Shown here: piece by piece, positions 42,980-51,671 of the stretch
Position numbering within the stretch: position 1 is the stretch's first letter
Layout: every line of letters starts with the position of its first letter
DNA from: Marinibaculum pumilum
GTDB lineage: Bacteria > Pseudomonadota > Alphaproteobacteria > Ferrovibrionales > Ferrovibrionaceae
Direction of reading: 5' to 3'
Assembly (NCBI RefSeq): GCF_042646425.1
Contig: NZ_JBHRTR010000048.1
Coordinates: forward strand, 186,001 to 250,000
DNA: 64,000 nt
Position numbers and translations under genes: made by a program
The notes under the pieces: generated by a model
Told to the model about the DNA's origin: nothing
The model's input: only the letters and a program-made list of their open reading frames with translations
The model's database searches: none

Positions 42980-43462
42980 ATGAAAGCCGCAGACCTCATG
43001 CATCCGGCGGATGCCGACATTCATGTCGACCACAATCTCTGCGAGGCACAGGCGCGGTTCGACGCCTCCGGCCGGAATCGCATCCTTGTGCTCGACGCCG
43101 ACGAGGTGGTGGGCACCCTGCACCGTGCCGACCTGCCGTCGGATCGCGAGGCGTGGGATCGCCTGACCGTGCATGACATCATGACCGCATCGCCGCTGCC
43201 GACCTGCGGCGCGGAGGAGACCGCGCAGAAGGTGCGGGCCCTGCTGGACGAGCACCCCTTCGTCCTGGTCCTGGACGAGGAACGGGAAATCGTCGGCATC
43301 GTCGAGCGCGGCAGCGACACGCTGGAGCCCAGCCTGGGCGCCGAGGCCACGCCGGAAGAAACCGCGGATCCCACCGGCGGTCGCGCGACCCTCGACGGCG
43401 AGGGCAAGCTGCATGTCTATTCCGACAAGCCGCATGTCCGCCGCCTGCGGGAACCGCGATGA
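42980..43462 (+). CDS. CBS-domain pair protein
   Basis: 160 residues. Two CBS motifs (ADLMHPADADIHVDHNLCEA with ILVLDADEVVGTLHRADL, and VHDIMTASPLPTCGAEETA with FVLVLDEEREIVGIVERG), then an acidic tail. Such stand-alone pairs bind adenosine nucleotides and modulate partner proteins. The ATG at 42980 is the conserved start; the ORF opens at 42953. Confidence 0.75.
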   Translation: MKAADLMHPADADIHVDHNLCEAQARFDASGRNRILVLDADEVVGTLHRADLPSDREAWDRLTVHDIMTASPLPTCGAEETAQKVRALLDEHPFVLVLDEEREIVGIVERGSDTLEPSLGAEATPEETADPTGGRATLDGEGKLHVYSDKPHVRRLREPR

Positions 43463-43513
43463 GCCGGCGGCCAGCCTTGCCGGGGCCCGCCAGTCCACCG
43501 GGCGTGCCGCCTG

Positions 43514-44308
43514 TCAGCCCTTGCGGACCGATGCCTCCCTTCCGGCAGCGCGCAGCGCGGCAACCGCCGGACTGCCGGGAGCGGTCAGCTCCGGCAGTGG
43601 CCCGATCAGGGTGATCGCCGCTTCCGCCTCGTCCTGCCAGTTGAGAACCGGCACGCTGGCGGCGTAGAGGCCGGGGATCAGCCGGCCATCGACCTGCGCC
43701 ATCCCGTCCCGGCGCACCCTATCGATCATCGCCAGCAGTTCGGCTCGGTCCGGCGCCGTGTCTTCTAGCGTTCCTTTCTCCAGGGCCAGCACCTCCGCCG
43801 TCAGCCGTTCCGGCAGCCAGGCCAGGAAGACATGGCCGGTGGCCGAGCGGGTCAGCGGCAGCACCGAGCCCAGGCCCAGGGTCGTGACCGCATAGCGGGC
43901 GGCCCGTTCCCAGCGCACGATGACCGGGCCGGCATTGCTCCAGACCGCCAGCAGGGCCGTGGCGCCCGTCGCCTCCACCAGGGGTGGCATCAGGTCGGCC
44001 GCCCGGTTCACCAGCTGCAGCCGGCTGAGCGCTGCCAGCCCCAGTTCCATCGCCAGCGGACCCAGGTCGTACTGGCCGGACCGCCGGCGCTGCACCGCCA
44101 GCCCGCCGGCGACCAGGCTGGCAAGATAGCGATGCGCCTTGCTCGGCGGCATGCCGGCGGCGGCGCTGAGTGCCGTCAGCGACAGCGGGCCGGGCGCGGC
44201 TGCCAGCGCCCGCAGCAGGGTCATGGCCTGGTCGACCGACTGGATGCCGCGGGTACGTGGCCGCGCCTCTTCCCCGTCATGGTCCGCCGCCGCGCCGGCG
44301 ATTGACAT
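43514..44308 (-). CDS. IclR-family transcriptional regulator
   Basis: 264 residues with an N-terminal winged HTH (VDQAMTLLRALAAAPGPLSLTAL, AGMPPSKAHRYLASLV) and an IclR effector domain. It is divergent from the monooxygenase/ligase pair, with 84 bp between starts that include an AT-rich stretch, so it very likely controls that pair. The start at 44308 matches IclR length; the longer frame to 45751 is antisense of the monooxygenase. Confidence 0.85.
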   Translation of the reverse strand: MSIAGAAADHDGEEARPRTRGIQSVDQAMTLLRALAAAPGPLSLTALSAAAGMPPSKAHRYLASLVAGGLAVQRRRSGQYDLGPLAMELGLAALSRLQLVNRAADLMPPLVEATGATALLAVWSNAGPVIVRWERAARYAVTTLGLGSVLPLTRSATGHVFLAWLPERLTAEVLALEKGTLEDTAPDRAELLAMIDRVRRDGMAQVDGRLIPGLYAASVPVLNWQDEAEAAITLIGPLPELTAPGSPAVAALRAAGREASVRKG

Positions 44309-44392
44309 GGTGTTTTCCCCATAGGTAAATCTTTTCCTCATTATGCAATAGACAATCCCGGCCGCGAAAGGCCCGGGGCGGGAGGAACGGCC

Positions 44393-45550
44393 ATGCGGCG
44401 CATCGCGATCCTCGGGGCGGGGCCGGCAGGCCTCTATGCCGGCTACCTGCTGAAGCGCGCCTTTCCCGACCTGGAGGTCGATATCCGGGAGCAGAACCCG
44501 GCCGATGCGACCTTCGGCTTCGGTGTCGTGTTCTCCGACCGCGCGCTGGAATTCCTGCGGGAGGACGATCCGGGCACCCATGCCAGCATCACCCCGCACA
44601 TGGAGGTCTGGGACGACCTGACCGTCCATCACCGGGGCGAGGCGATCCGCATCGACGGCATCGGCTTCTCGGCCATCGGCCGCCTGCACCTGCTGCAGCT
44701 GCTGCAGGAGCGGGCGCGAAGCGTCGGCCTGCGACCGGTATTCGAGCGACCGGTGGAAAGCCTGGACGAACTGGGCGAGGCCGACCTGGTGATCGGCGCC
44801 GACGGGGTGAACTCGCTGCTGCGGCGGCATTATGCCGACGGCTTCGGCGCGCAGGTGGAAGAGCTGCGCAACCGCTTCGTCTGGTACGGCACCGACAGGC
44901 CCTTCGACACCCTGAGCCAGACCTTCGTTGCGACCGAAGACGGCGCCTTCAACGCCCACCACTACCGCTACACCCCGCAGATGAGCACCTTCATCGTGGA
45001 GACCACGCCGGAGGTCTGGGAACGGGCGGGCTTCGCCGCGATGGACGATGCGCAGACCCGCGCCTATTGCGAGGCGGCCTTCGCGGACTCCCTGCAGGGG
45101 GCGAAGCTGATCTCCAACCGGTCGATCTGGCGGCGCTTCCCGCAGGTCGGCAACGATCGCTGGTGGCTGCGGGACGGCGCCCGCCACGCGGTCCTGATCG
45201 GCGATGCGCTGCGCACGGCGCATTTCTCCATCGGTTCGGGCACCCGCCTGGCGCTGGAGGATGCGATTGCCCTGGTGCGCGCCCTTCGGGACGCCGATGG
45301 CGACCTGGCCGCCGGGCTGGCGGCGTTCGAGGCGGCGCGCCGGCCGGTGGTCGACAAGCTGGTGGCCGCCGCCCTGTCCAGCGCTCGCTGGTACGAGGCG
45401 TTCGACCGGCACATGGCCTTGGCCCCCTGGGACTTCGCCTACAGCTATATCCGCCGGGCGGGCCGGGTCAGCGACGAGCGGTTGCGCCAGGTCGCGCCGC
45501 GCTTCATGGCCGGCTGCGAGGCGTCGCGCGATGCGGGAGCCGGGCGATGA
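44393..45550 (+). CDS. FAD-dependent monooxygenase, salicylyl-CoA 5-hydroxylase-like
   Basis: 385 residues. FAD Rossmann motif ILGAGPAGLYAGYLL, DLVIGADGVNSLLRR (DG motif) and VLIGDALRTAHFSIGSGT. The GSGT segment instead of the usual GQG pattern and the overall match point to the anthraniloyl-/salicylyl-CoA hydroxylase group, which acts on CoA thioesters. The adjacent aromatic acyl-CoA ligase (4-bp overlap) would make the substrate. GGGAGGAA precedes the ATG by 7 bp. Confidence 0.75.
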   Translation: MRRIAILGAGPAGLYAGYLLKRAFPDLEVDIREQNPADATFGFGVVFSDRALEFLREDDPGTHASITPHMEVWDDLTVHHRGEAIRIDGIGFSAIGRLHLLQLLQERARSVGLRPVFERPVESLDELGEADLVIGADGVNSLLRRHYADGFGAQVEELRNRFVWYGTDRPFDTLSQTFVATEDGAFNAHHYRYTPQMSTFIVETTPEVWERAGFAAMDDAQTRAYCEAAFADSLQGAKLISNRSIWRRFPQVGNDRWWLRDGARHAVLIGDALRTAHFSIGSGTRLALEDAIALVRALRDADGDLAAGLAAFEAARRPVVDKLVAAALSSARWYEAFDRHMALAPWDFAYSYIRRAGRVSDERLRQVAPRFMAGCEASRDAGAGR

Positions 45551-47172
45551 GCGGCGGGATGGAGCAGGGGCCGGGGCCGCTGCAGGACCTGGTGCCGGAC
45601 GATGCGCCCGGCGCGCGGGAGATCGGCTTTTCGGTGCCGCAGCGCCACAACGCCGCGGCGATCCTGTTCGACAACCTGGCCGCCGGCCGCGGCGACAAGG
45701 TCGCGGTGCATGCCGACACGGGCACCGTGACCTATGCGGAACTCTGCGCACAGGCCTGCCGCATCGGCCATGCGCTGCTGGATGCCGGCCTGCGCCGCGG
45801 CGACCGGGTGCTGCTGTTCCTGGACGACACGGCAGCCTATCCGGCGGCCCTGTTCGGCGCGGTACGGGCGGGGCTTGTGCCGATGCTGGTGAACACCCTC
45901 TCCACCCCGGACCTGCTGCGCTTCTACCTGGAGGATTCGGGCGCCCGCGCGGTGATCGCGGATGCGGCCTTCGCCGACCTTTTCACGGCGGATCTGCTGG
46001 CGGCGACGGAGGTGCAACTGGCTGTCGCCGTGAACGGCGCAGCCCCCCAGGATTGCCCCCTGCGCGATGGCGACAGCTGGTTCGCCGGCTTTCCCGGCGA
46101 CCTGCCGGCGGCCGATACCGACGCGGACGAGATGTGCTTCTGGATGTATTCCTCCGGCTCCACGGGGCGGCCGAAAGGGGTGGTGCATCTGCAGCACGAC
46201 ATGCCCTACATCGCCGCCAGCTATGCCCGGCACATCCTGCAGATCGGGGAAGGCGATATCTGTTTCTCGGTGCCGAAGATCTTCTTCGCCTATGGCTTCG
46301 GCAATGCGCTGGTCTTTCCGTTCCATGTCGGCGCCGCCACTGTCCTGATGACCGGGCGGCCCACCCCGGCGCGGGTCTTCGACACCGTGCGCCGGCACCG
46401 GCCGACCCTGTTCTTCGGCCTGCCCACCCTCTACACCGCGCTGGCGCGGGCGCCGGAGGCGGCAGCCGCCGACCTCTCCAGCGTCCGGCTCTGCATCTCC
46501 GCGGCGGAGATCCTGTCGACGGAGATCTTCGAGGCCTGGCGCGCCCGCTTCGGTCACCGCATCGTCGAGGGGCTGGGATCCACCGAGGTGCTGCACATCT
46601 ACCTTTCCAATACGCCCGATCAGCAGAAGCGCGGCGCGGCCGGCCGCCGGGTGCCGGGCTACGAGCTGAAGCTGACCGACCGCGACGGCCATCCGGTCGG
46701 CCCGGGGGAAGAGGGGATCCTCTGGGTGCGCGGCGATTCCGCCGCGCCCTGCTACTGGAACCGGCCGGACAAGACGGCGGAGACGATGCGCGACGGCTGG
46801 ATCTGGACCGGCGACCGCTTCGACGTCGACGCGGAGGGCTTCCACTATTTCCGCGGCCGCGCCGACGACCTGGTGAAGGTCTCCGGCCAGTGGGTCTATC
46901 CGCTGGAGATCGAGCTCTGCCTGGCCGATCATCCGCAGGTGCGCGAATGCGCGGTGCTGGCGGTGGAGATGGCGGACCGGCGCATGACCCTGCGTGCCTA
47001 CGTGGTGCTGCTGGACGGCGCGGAAGGGCCGGAGCTGACGAAAAGCCTGCAGGACTTCGTCAAGCAGCGGCTGCTGCCCTTCAAGTATCCGCGGGAGGTG
47101 GTCTACCTGCCCGAACTGCCGAAGACCGGCACCGGCAAGATCGACCGGCAGGCGCTGAAGCTGCAGGGCTGA
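45547..47172 (+). CDS. benzoate/salicylate-type acyl-CoA ligase
   Basis: 541 residues of the ANL superfamily: AMP-binding core YSSGSTGRPKGVVHLQHD, GLGSTEVLHIYLS, GDRFDVD and C-terminal Lys loop KTGTGKIDR. It matches the benzoate-CoA ligase group including 2-aminobenzoate and salicylate ligases. ATP + aromatic acid + CoA gives the thioester for the monooxygenase encoded 4 bp upstream. Exact acid unknown. Confidence 0.8.
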   Translation: MSGGMEQGPGPLQDLVPDDAPGAREIGFSVPQRHNAAAILFDNLAAGRGDKVAVHADTGTVTYAELCAQACRIGHALLDAGLRRGDRVLLFLDDTAAYPAALFGAVRAGLVPMLVNTLSTPDLLRFYLEDSGARAVIADAAFADLFTADLLAATEVQLAVAVNGAAPQDCPLRDGDSWFAGFPGDLPAADTDADEMCFWMYSSGSTGRPKGVVHLQHDMPYIAASYARHILQIGEGDICFSVPKIFFAYGFGNALVFPFHVGAATVLMTGRPTPARVFDTVRRHRPTLFFGLPTLYTALARAPEAAAADLSSVRLCISAAEILSTEIFEAWRARFGHRIVEGLGSTEVLHIYLSNTPDQQKRGAAGRRVPGYELKLTDRDGHPVGPGEEGILWVRGDSAAPCYWNRPDKTAETMRDGWIWTGDRFDVDAEGFHYFRGRADDLVKVSGQWVYPLEIELCLADHPQVRECAVLAVEMADRRMTLRAYVVLLDGAEGPELTKSLQDFVKQRLLPFKYPREVVYLPELPKTGTGKIDRQALKLQG

Positions 47173-47262
47173 CCAGGAGCGCATGGCGGGCCGCGGGCCC
47201 TGGCGCGCCGCAGCCTTCCGGGACTCGCGCGCCGCCGCCCGCCGCACTACCCTTCGGTCCGG

Positions 47263-47817
47263 ATGCCAACAGCCCGGATGACAGGGGTGGATGCCAAGAC
47301 GCTCGATCAGCTTCTGAATGACCCGGCGATACAGGACCTCCTGGAGGCGTCATCGCCCGACAAGTCGATGCTCGAGCGGATCGCCGATGTCCTGGACGAC
47401 CCGAACCGCCCCGTCACGGCGGGCGAATTCCTCGGCCAGGGCCTTGGCCGGGTGCTCGGCCTGGCCGTGCGCGACCGGCAGGATTTCGACTGCCCGCTCG
47501 ATCCCGCCCCCTGCACCGTCGCGGCCATGATGGCGGCGCTGGAGCAGGAGGTCGAGATCGATGCTGTGCGGTCCGACGGGAACGGCCATCTCATCCGGGG
47601 CAGGATGCCGGGAGGCTGGGCCTTCCTGAACGGCCACCTGATCGTGGAGATCCGCAGCGCCGACCATGGCTCGACGATTGCCGCCATGACGGAGATCAGG
47701 AACCAGAGACTCGCATGGGGTGCCGGCAAGCGCCGGCTCAGGCGCTTTCAGGCTGCGTTCGAGACGGCCTCGGCGAAGGTCGATACGGCGGTCCGGTGGC
47801 CCGGCCGGTCTTTGTGA
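47263..47817 (+). CDS. hypothetical protein
   Basis: 184 residues, soluble, acidic N-terminal half and basic C-terminal tail (AGKRRLRRFQAAF). FLGQGLGRVLGLAV and PGGWAFLNGHLIVEIRS are notable segments, but I recognise no family. It follows the CoA ligase after 90 bp on the same strand. The start may be ATG 47263 or ATG 47278. Confidence 0.4.
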   Translation: MPTARMTGVDAKTLDQLLNDPAIQDLLEASSPDKSMLERIADVLDDPNRPVTAGEFLGQGLGRVLGLAVRDRQDFDCPLDPAPCTVAAMMAALEQEVEIDAVRSDGNGHLIRGRMPGGWAFLNGHLIVEIRSADHGSTIAAMTEIRNQRLAWGAGKRRLRRFQAAFETASAKVDTAVRWPGRSL

Positions 47818-47907
47818 CAGGCGGCGGCAGCGATAGACTGGGCGCCGTTCCCCAATTCCCGTTCCCCGGTTGCCGCGTTCTGAGGCGACGGAAGCGCGAG
47901 GGCGACC

Positions 47908-48918
47908 TTGGCAGAGCTGGCACCACGCTGGGAGAATGAAGCCGCGGCGGACCGCTTCCCGGCCATGAGCTTCGACATCCACGACGTCGCGCCGGCGCAG
48001 CGCTGCGACGCGCTGGTCGAAGCCATCGACCGTGCCTATTACCCCTGCGAGACCCGCTTCCTGAGCGATCTGCACCGCGGCCGCATGCGCTGTGTTGAGG
48101 TCGGCCCGGTGCGGATGGGCTATGGCGATGTCGACCCGATGCGGGTGGACCGCAGCCCGGCGATGCTGCGGCGGGCCGCGGGCGACTATGTCTTCCTGCC
48201 GCTGCCGCTGCGCGAGGGGATCCGCCTGACCCAACGGGGCCGCAGCGCCTGGGTCGGCCCGGACAGCTTCGCCTGCATCGCCACGGCGGAGGTCTACAGC
48301 TACGAGCAGCCGCGGCCGCTGGAGCTCTATACCCTGCGGATCGCGGCGGCGGCGGTGCGCGACCGGATCCGCAACCTCGAGGACATGACCGTGCGGCCGC
48401 TCTCCGCCCGCAGCGGGGCAGGGGCGCTGTTCCTGGACTATGCCCTGGCGTTCTGCCGCAATGCGCGCAGCTTCGACCGGGCGACGGGCAGCCTGTCGGT
48501 GAACCATCTGCTGGACCTGCTGGCGCTGTCGCTGCAGGAGGTCGGGCCCGCGCCCGACGCCTCGGAGGCCGCGATGCGCGAGGCGCATCGCCAGCGGATC
48601 CGCCGCTACCTCGACAGCCGGCTGGGCGATCCGGGCCTGGGGACGGAAAGCATCGCCGGCGCCTTCGGCCTCTCGGAGCGCTACCTGCAGAAGCTGTTCG
48701 CCGAAAGCGGCGAGACCCTGTCCCGCCTGATCCGCGACCGCCGCATCGCCGAGGCGCAGCGCCTGCTGAGCGCACCCGGGGCGCGCAGCCTTGCCATCGC
48801 GACCATCGCCTACCGCACCGGCTATGCCGACCCGGCCTATTTCAGCCGCGTCTTCCGGGAAGCGACGGGATTGTCGCCGCGGGAGTACCGGGCGCAGGCG
48901 GCGGAACGGCGGGGCTGA
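47908..48918 (+). CDS. AraC-family regulator, first of three paralogues
   Basis: 336 residues: N-terminal AraC_binding_2-like half (YPCETRF, GDYVFLPLPL) and a C-terminal two-HTH AraC domain (IAGAFGLSERYLQKLFAES, IAYRTGYADPAYFSRVFREATG). The sequence is clearly related to the AraC genes at 50567 and 51672. TTG 47908 is used as start; ATG 47965 is an alternative. It lies before the palindromic element and serine hydrolase. Confidence 0.85.
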   Translation: MAELAPRWENEAAADRFPAMSFDIHDVAPAQRCDALVEAIDRAYYPCETRFLSDLHRGRMRCVEVGPVRMGYGDVDPMRVDRSPAMLRRAAGDYVFLPLPLREGIRLTQRGRSAWVGPDSFACIATAEVYSYEQPRPLELYTLRIAAAAVRDRIRNLEDMTVRPLSARSGAGALFLDYALAFCRNARSFDRATGSLSVNHLLDLLALSLQEVGPAPDASEAAMREAHRQRIRRYLDSRLGDPGLGTESIAGAFGLSERYLQKLFAESGETLSRLIRDRRIAEAQRLLSAPGARSLAIATIAYRTGYADPAYFSRVFREATGLSPREYRAQAAERRG

Positions 48919-48950
48919 CCGGGGCGCGACGCGCCACCAATGCTCGGGTC

Positions 48951-49017
48951 GTTCCAGGGCCTGACCCTGGAACCCATTCCGCCGACGGCGAGCCGTAGCT
49001 CGGTGTGCGGAATGGGT
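48951..49017. repeat. adjacent palindromic units (REP-like)
   Basis: GTTCCAGGG/CCCTGGAAC arms (48951-48973) form one palindrome; ACCCATTCCGC (48972-48982) and GCGGAATGGGT (49007-49017) form a second. They abut the larger inverted-repeat element and make the 340-bp gap between the AraC and hydrolase genes almost wholly palindromic. Confidence 0.65.
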
Positions 49018-49246
49018 CCTCGCCTCAGGGGCTATGGCATTCACACAACTCACCAGCAGACTCAAATCGGCGCCGCGGTCCATCCCAGATGCCGTCGCTC
49101 TCGGGCTTGACCCGAGAGGCGCGACGGGACAGAGACGCTGCGCAGCCTCGCCGTCCTGCCACGATCCTCGGGTCAAGCCCGAGGACGACGGCGGCGGGGA
49201 GCCGCGGCGAGAAGATGTGTGAATGCCGTAGCCTCGAGGGCGAGGA
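49017..49246. mobile_element. MITE-like nested inverted-repeat element
   Basis: About 230 bp bounded by 30-bp imperfect inverted repeats (49017-49046 and 49217-49246, CCTCGCC ends). Inside is a second pair of 26-bp arms (49091-49116 and 49167-49192, 24 of 26 matching) with CTCGGGCTTGACCCGAG cores. It encodes nothing. The outer ends match the repeat at 6160-6182 beside the assembly gap, so it is a dispersed family, compatible with a MITE. Confidence 0.6.
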
Positions 49247-49262
49247 TGACACCGCCCGGACC

Positions 49263-50399
49263 TCATCGCCAGAACTGCGCGATCGCCGCGTCCGACAGGC
49301 GCTGGAAGCGCTCGCAGCTGTTCGCTTCCTCCATCACGCCGGTGGTCAGGCAGACGAAGGTCATGTCGCGCGCGGGATCGACCCAGAACAGGGTGCTGCC
49401 TGCCCCCAGGCCGCCGAACGTGCCCGGACTGGCCAGGTGCCCGAAATAGGTCGGGATCATGCCCTGGCCGCGCAGGAAGAAGCCCAGCCCCAGATTGGCG
49501 GGAAAGATCGGCCAGCCCTTCAGGCTGCGGGCATAGTGCCAGAGGTCGTTGGGCAGATCCCCGGTATGGTTGGCGGTGGCGAAGGCCAGCATCGCCGGCG
49601 ACAGGATCCGGCTGGCGGGGTCGCCGTCCAGGCAGCCGCCGCCGCGCAGCGCCTCGGCGAAGCGGAAGACGTCGCCGGCGCTGGCCATGATGCCGCCGGC
49701 CGGGATCTCCCAGTCGTTTTCCGGATCCAGCAGCGCCTCGCCATAGGTGACCAGCCCGTCCAGGTCGAACAGGCCGGGGCTGTCATCGGCCTTGCGCATC
49801 GTCACGGCGCGCGGCACCAGGTCGGCGCGCATGCCCAGCGTCGTGTCCGCCAGGCCAAGCGGGCGGAAGATCCCCTCCGCCATGATCTCGCGGAATCGGC
49901 GCGTGCCGCCGTCCAGGCGGCGCACCACCTCCGCTGCCACGGCATGGGCCATCATCGGCGCATAGGAGACCGCCGTGCCAGGCACGCTGACCGGCGGGCT
50001 GTCGCAGACCGCGGCGACGACCTTTTCCAGGTCGCCCAGGTGGGCAAAGTCGACCGCCGGGAAGCCGGGCCCGACGCCCGCCATGTGGCAGAGGAGCTGG
50101 CCGATCGTGGCATTCTGCTTGCCGCGCGCGCCGAAGGCCGGCACCACGTCGGCGACCGGCTGGTTCAGCCGGCAGCGGCCGCGCTCCACCATCTGCAGCA
50201 CGGTGACGGCGGTGTAGCTCTTGGCGATCGAGAACAGCGGAAAGACGGAGTCCCCGGCCAGGGGGCGGCCGGCCCGCCGGTCGGCGAAGCCCTGCGCGGC
50301 GCGGTACAGGACATTGCCCCCCTGCGCCACGATGGTGACGGCGCCGTCATAGGTGCCGGCGGCGATGTCCGCCTCGATCGCGTCCTGCAGCAGATTCAT
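49263..50399 (-). CDS. beta-lactamase-family serine hydrolase (class C-like)
   Basis: 378 residues with the SxxK nucleophile FSIAKSYTAV, YAP as the YxN-like Tyr motif, and GLGAGSTLFWVDP near the end in place of the KTG motif. It belongs to esterase/DD-peptidase relatives (EstB or 6-aminohexanoate-dimer hydrolase-like) not true beta-lactamases, and it has no signal peptide. ATG 50399 has GGGGGG upstream. It stands between AraC regulators and would suit amide or ester cleavage for the catabolic cluster. Confidence 0.7.
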   Translation of the reverse strand: MNLLQDAIEADIAAGTYDGAVTIVAQGGNVLYRAAQGFADRRAGRPLAGDSVFPLFSIAKSYTAVTVLQMVERGRCRLNQPVADVVPAFGARGKQNATIGQLLCHMAGVGPGFPAVDFAHLGDLEKVVAAVCDSPPVSVPGTAVSYAPMMAHAVAAEVVRRLDGGTRRFREIMAEGIFRPLGLADTTLGMRADLVPRAVTMRKADDSPGLFDLDGLVTYGEALLDPENDWEIPAGGIMASAGDVFRFAEALRGGGCLDGDPASRILSPAMLAFATANHTGDLPNDLWHYARSLKGWPIFPANLGLGFFLRGQGMIPTYFGHLASPGTFGGLGAGSTLFWVDPARDMTFVCLTTGVMEEANSCERFQRLSDAAIAQFWR

Positions 50400-50469
50400 C
50401 GCTTGCCCCCCAGCCCCTGTCGACGCGGCCGACCATAGATCCGGAACGCCGCCCGGCAAGTGGCAATGT

Positions 50470-50487
50470 TGCATCCCGGGGGATGCA
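50470..50487. promoter_or_regulatory. 8-bp inverted repeat between divergent hydrolase and araC genes
   Basis: TGCATCCC and GGGATGCA are separated by 2 bp, in the 167-bp gap between the hydrolase (minus) and the second AraC gene (plus). A plausible regulator site for either gene. Confidence 0.35.
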
Positions 50488-50566
50488 GCTTGGTCTGTGA
50501 CAAACGCGTTGCGGACGTCTACACTGCGCGCCCAAAGGGGGAGCGCGGACCAACTCTGAGGCTGCC

Positions 50567-51661
50567 TTGGGAGACTTGCTGCAACCTTTGGCTGAGTCAT
50601 CGGATGTCGCGGAGGCCGAAATGTTTCCGGCCCTGCGTTTCGACATCGCGGACCTGCCGGAACATCGTCGGCTCGACGGCCTGATCAGCGCCATCGACGA
50701 ATGCTTCTACCCCTGCGAGACCCTGATGTCGTCGCGGGTGCTGACCGACGACCGGCTGACGGTGGTCGATGTCGGGCCGATCCGGGCCGGCCGGGTGCGC
50801 GCGGACCCTATGGTGGTGCACCGCACGCCGCGCCTGATCCGCCGGCGGGTGGGCGACTACCTGTTCGTGCCGGTGCCGCTGCAGCACAAGGTGCATCTGC
50901 GGCAGCGCGGCCGCGAGGCGGAGATCGACGGCAGCTGCTTCGGCTTCACCGCGACGGCGGAGAGCTATTCCTACGAGCAGCCCGAGAAGTTCGAGATGAT
51001 CACCCTGCGCATCGACGCCGACCAGGTGCGCAGCCGGGTGCCGCATGTCGAGGACCTGACCGCCACCGGCTTCCCGGCGCTGGGCGGCGCCGGCGCCATG
51101 TTCCTCGATTATGCGCGGTCGTTCTGCATCAACGCCGAGCGGCTGGACCGGCCCACGGGCATGTTCGCGGTGCGGCACCTGCTGGACCTGTTCGCGCTGG
51201 CCGTGACCTCTGGCGACCATGTGCCGGGTCCGGCGGAGAGCGCGGTGCGCGAGGCGCATCGCCAGCGGATCCTGCGCCATGTCGAGGCGCACCTTGCCGA
51301 CCCGTCGCTCAGCACCCAGTCGGTCGCGCAGGACCTGCGGCTGTCGGACCGCTACATCCAGAAGCTGCTGTCGGAACGGGAGCAGACCCTGTCCGGGCTG
51401 ATCCGCGACCGCCGTGTGTCGGAAGCACGCCGTCTGCTGGTGGACCCGACCAACCGCGGCCGCTCGATCAGCACCATCGCCTTCCAGGTCGGCTATGCCG
51501 ATCCGGCCTATTTCAGCCGCGTCTTCCGGGAGGCGGTCGGCCTCTCCCCGCGCGACTATCGCAACCGGGAGCGGGTGCGTCCCGACGGCGACGCGGCCGG
51601 GCGTCAGGCGGGACGGCGCAGCGGCCTGCCTGCTTTGCCGCCGCCCGGCGGGGAAGACTGA
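50567..51661 (+). CDS. AraC-family regulator, second paralogue
   Basis: 364 residues, same architecture as the first: N-terminal ligand half (GDYLFVPVPLQHKVHLRQRG) and C-terminal HTHs (VAQDLRLSDRYIQKLLSE; VGYADPAYFSRVFREAVG). TTG 50567 is the longest start and ATG 50621 gives a protein beginning MFPALRF. The third paralogue follows after 10 bp, so these two are one transcript. Confidence 0.8.
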   Translation: MGDLLQPLAESSDVAEAEMFPALRFDIADLPEHRRLDGLISAIDECFYPCETLMSSRVLTDDRLTVVDVGPIRAGRVRADPMVVHRTPRLIRRRVGDYLFVPVPLQHKVHLRQRGREAEIDGSCFGFTATAESYSYEQPEKFEMITLRIDADQVRSRVPHVEDLTATGFPALGGAGAMFLDYARSFCINAERLDRPTGMFAVRHLLDLFALAVTSGDHVPGPAESAVREAHRQRILRHVEAHLADPSLSTQSVAQDLRLSDRYIQKLLSEREQTLSGLIRDRRVSEARRLLVDPTNRGRSISTIAFQVGYADPAYFSRVFREAVGLSPRDYRNRERVRPDGDAAGRQAGRRSGLPALPPPGGED

Positions 51662-51671
51662 GGGCCAGACG

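Noticed and set aside
43514..45751. A 745-residue IclR frame extended across the divergent promoter
   Set aside because: The extra residues are antisense of the monooxygenase; IclR proteins are about 260 residues.
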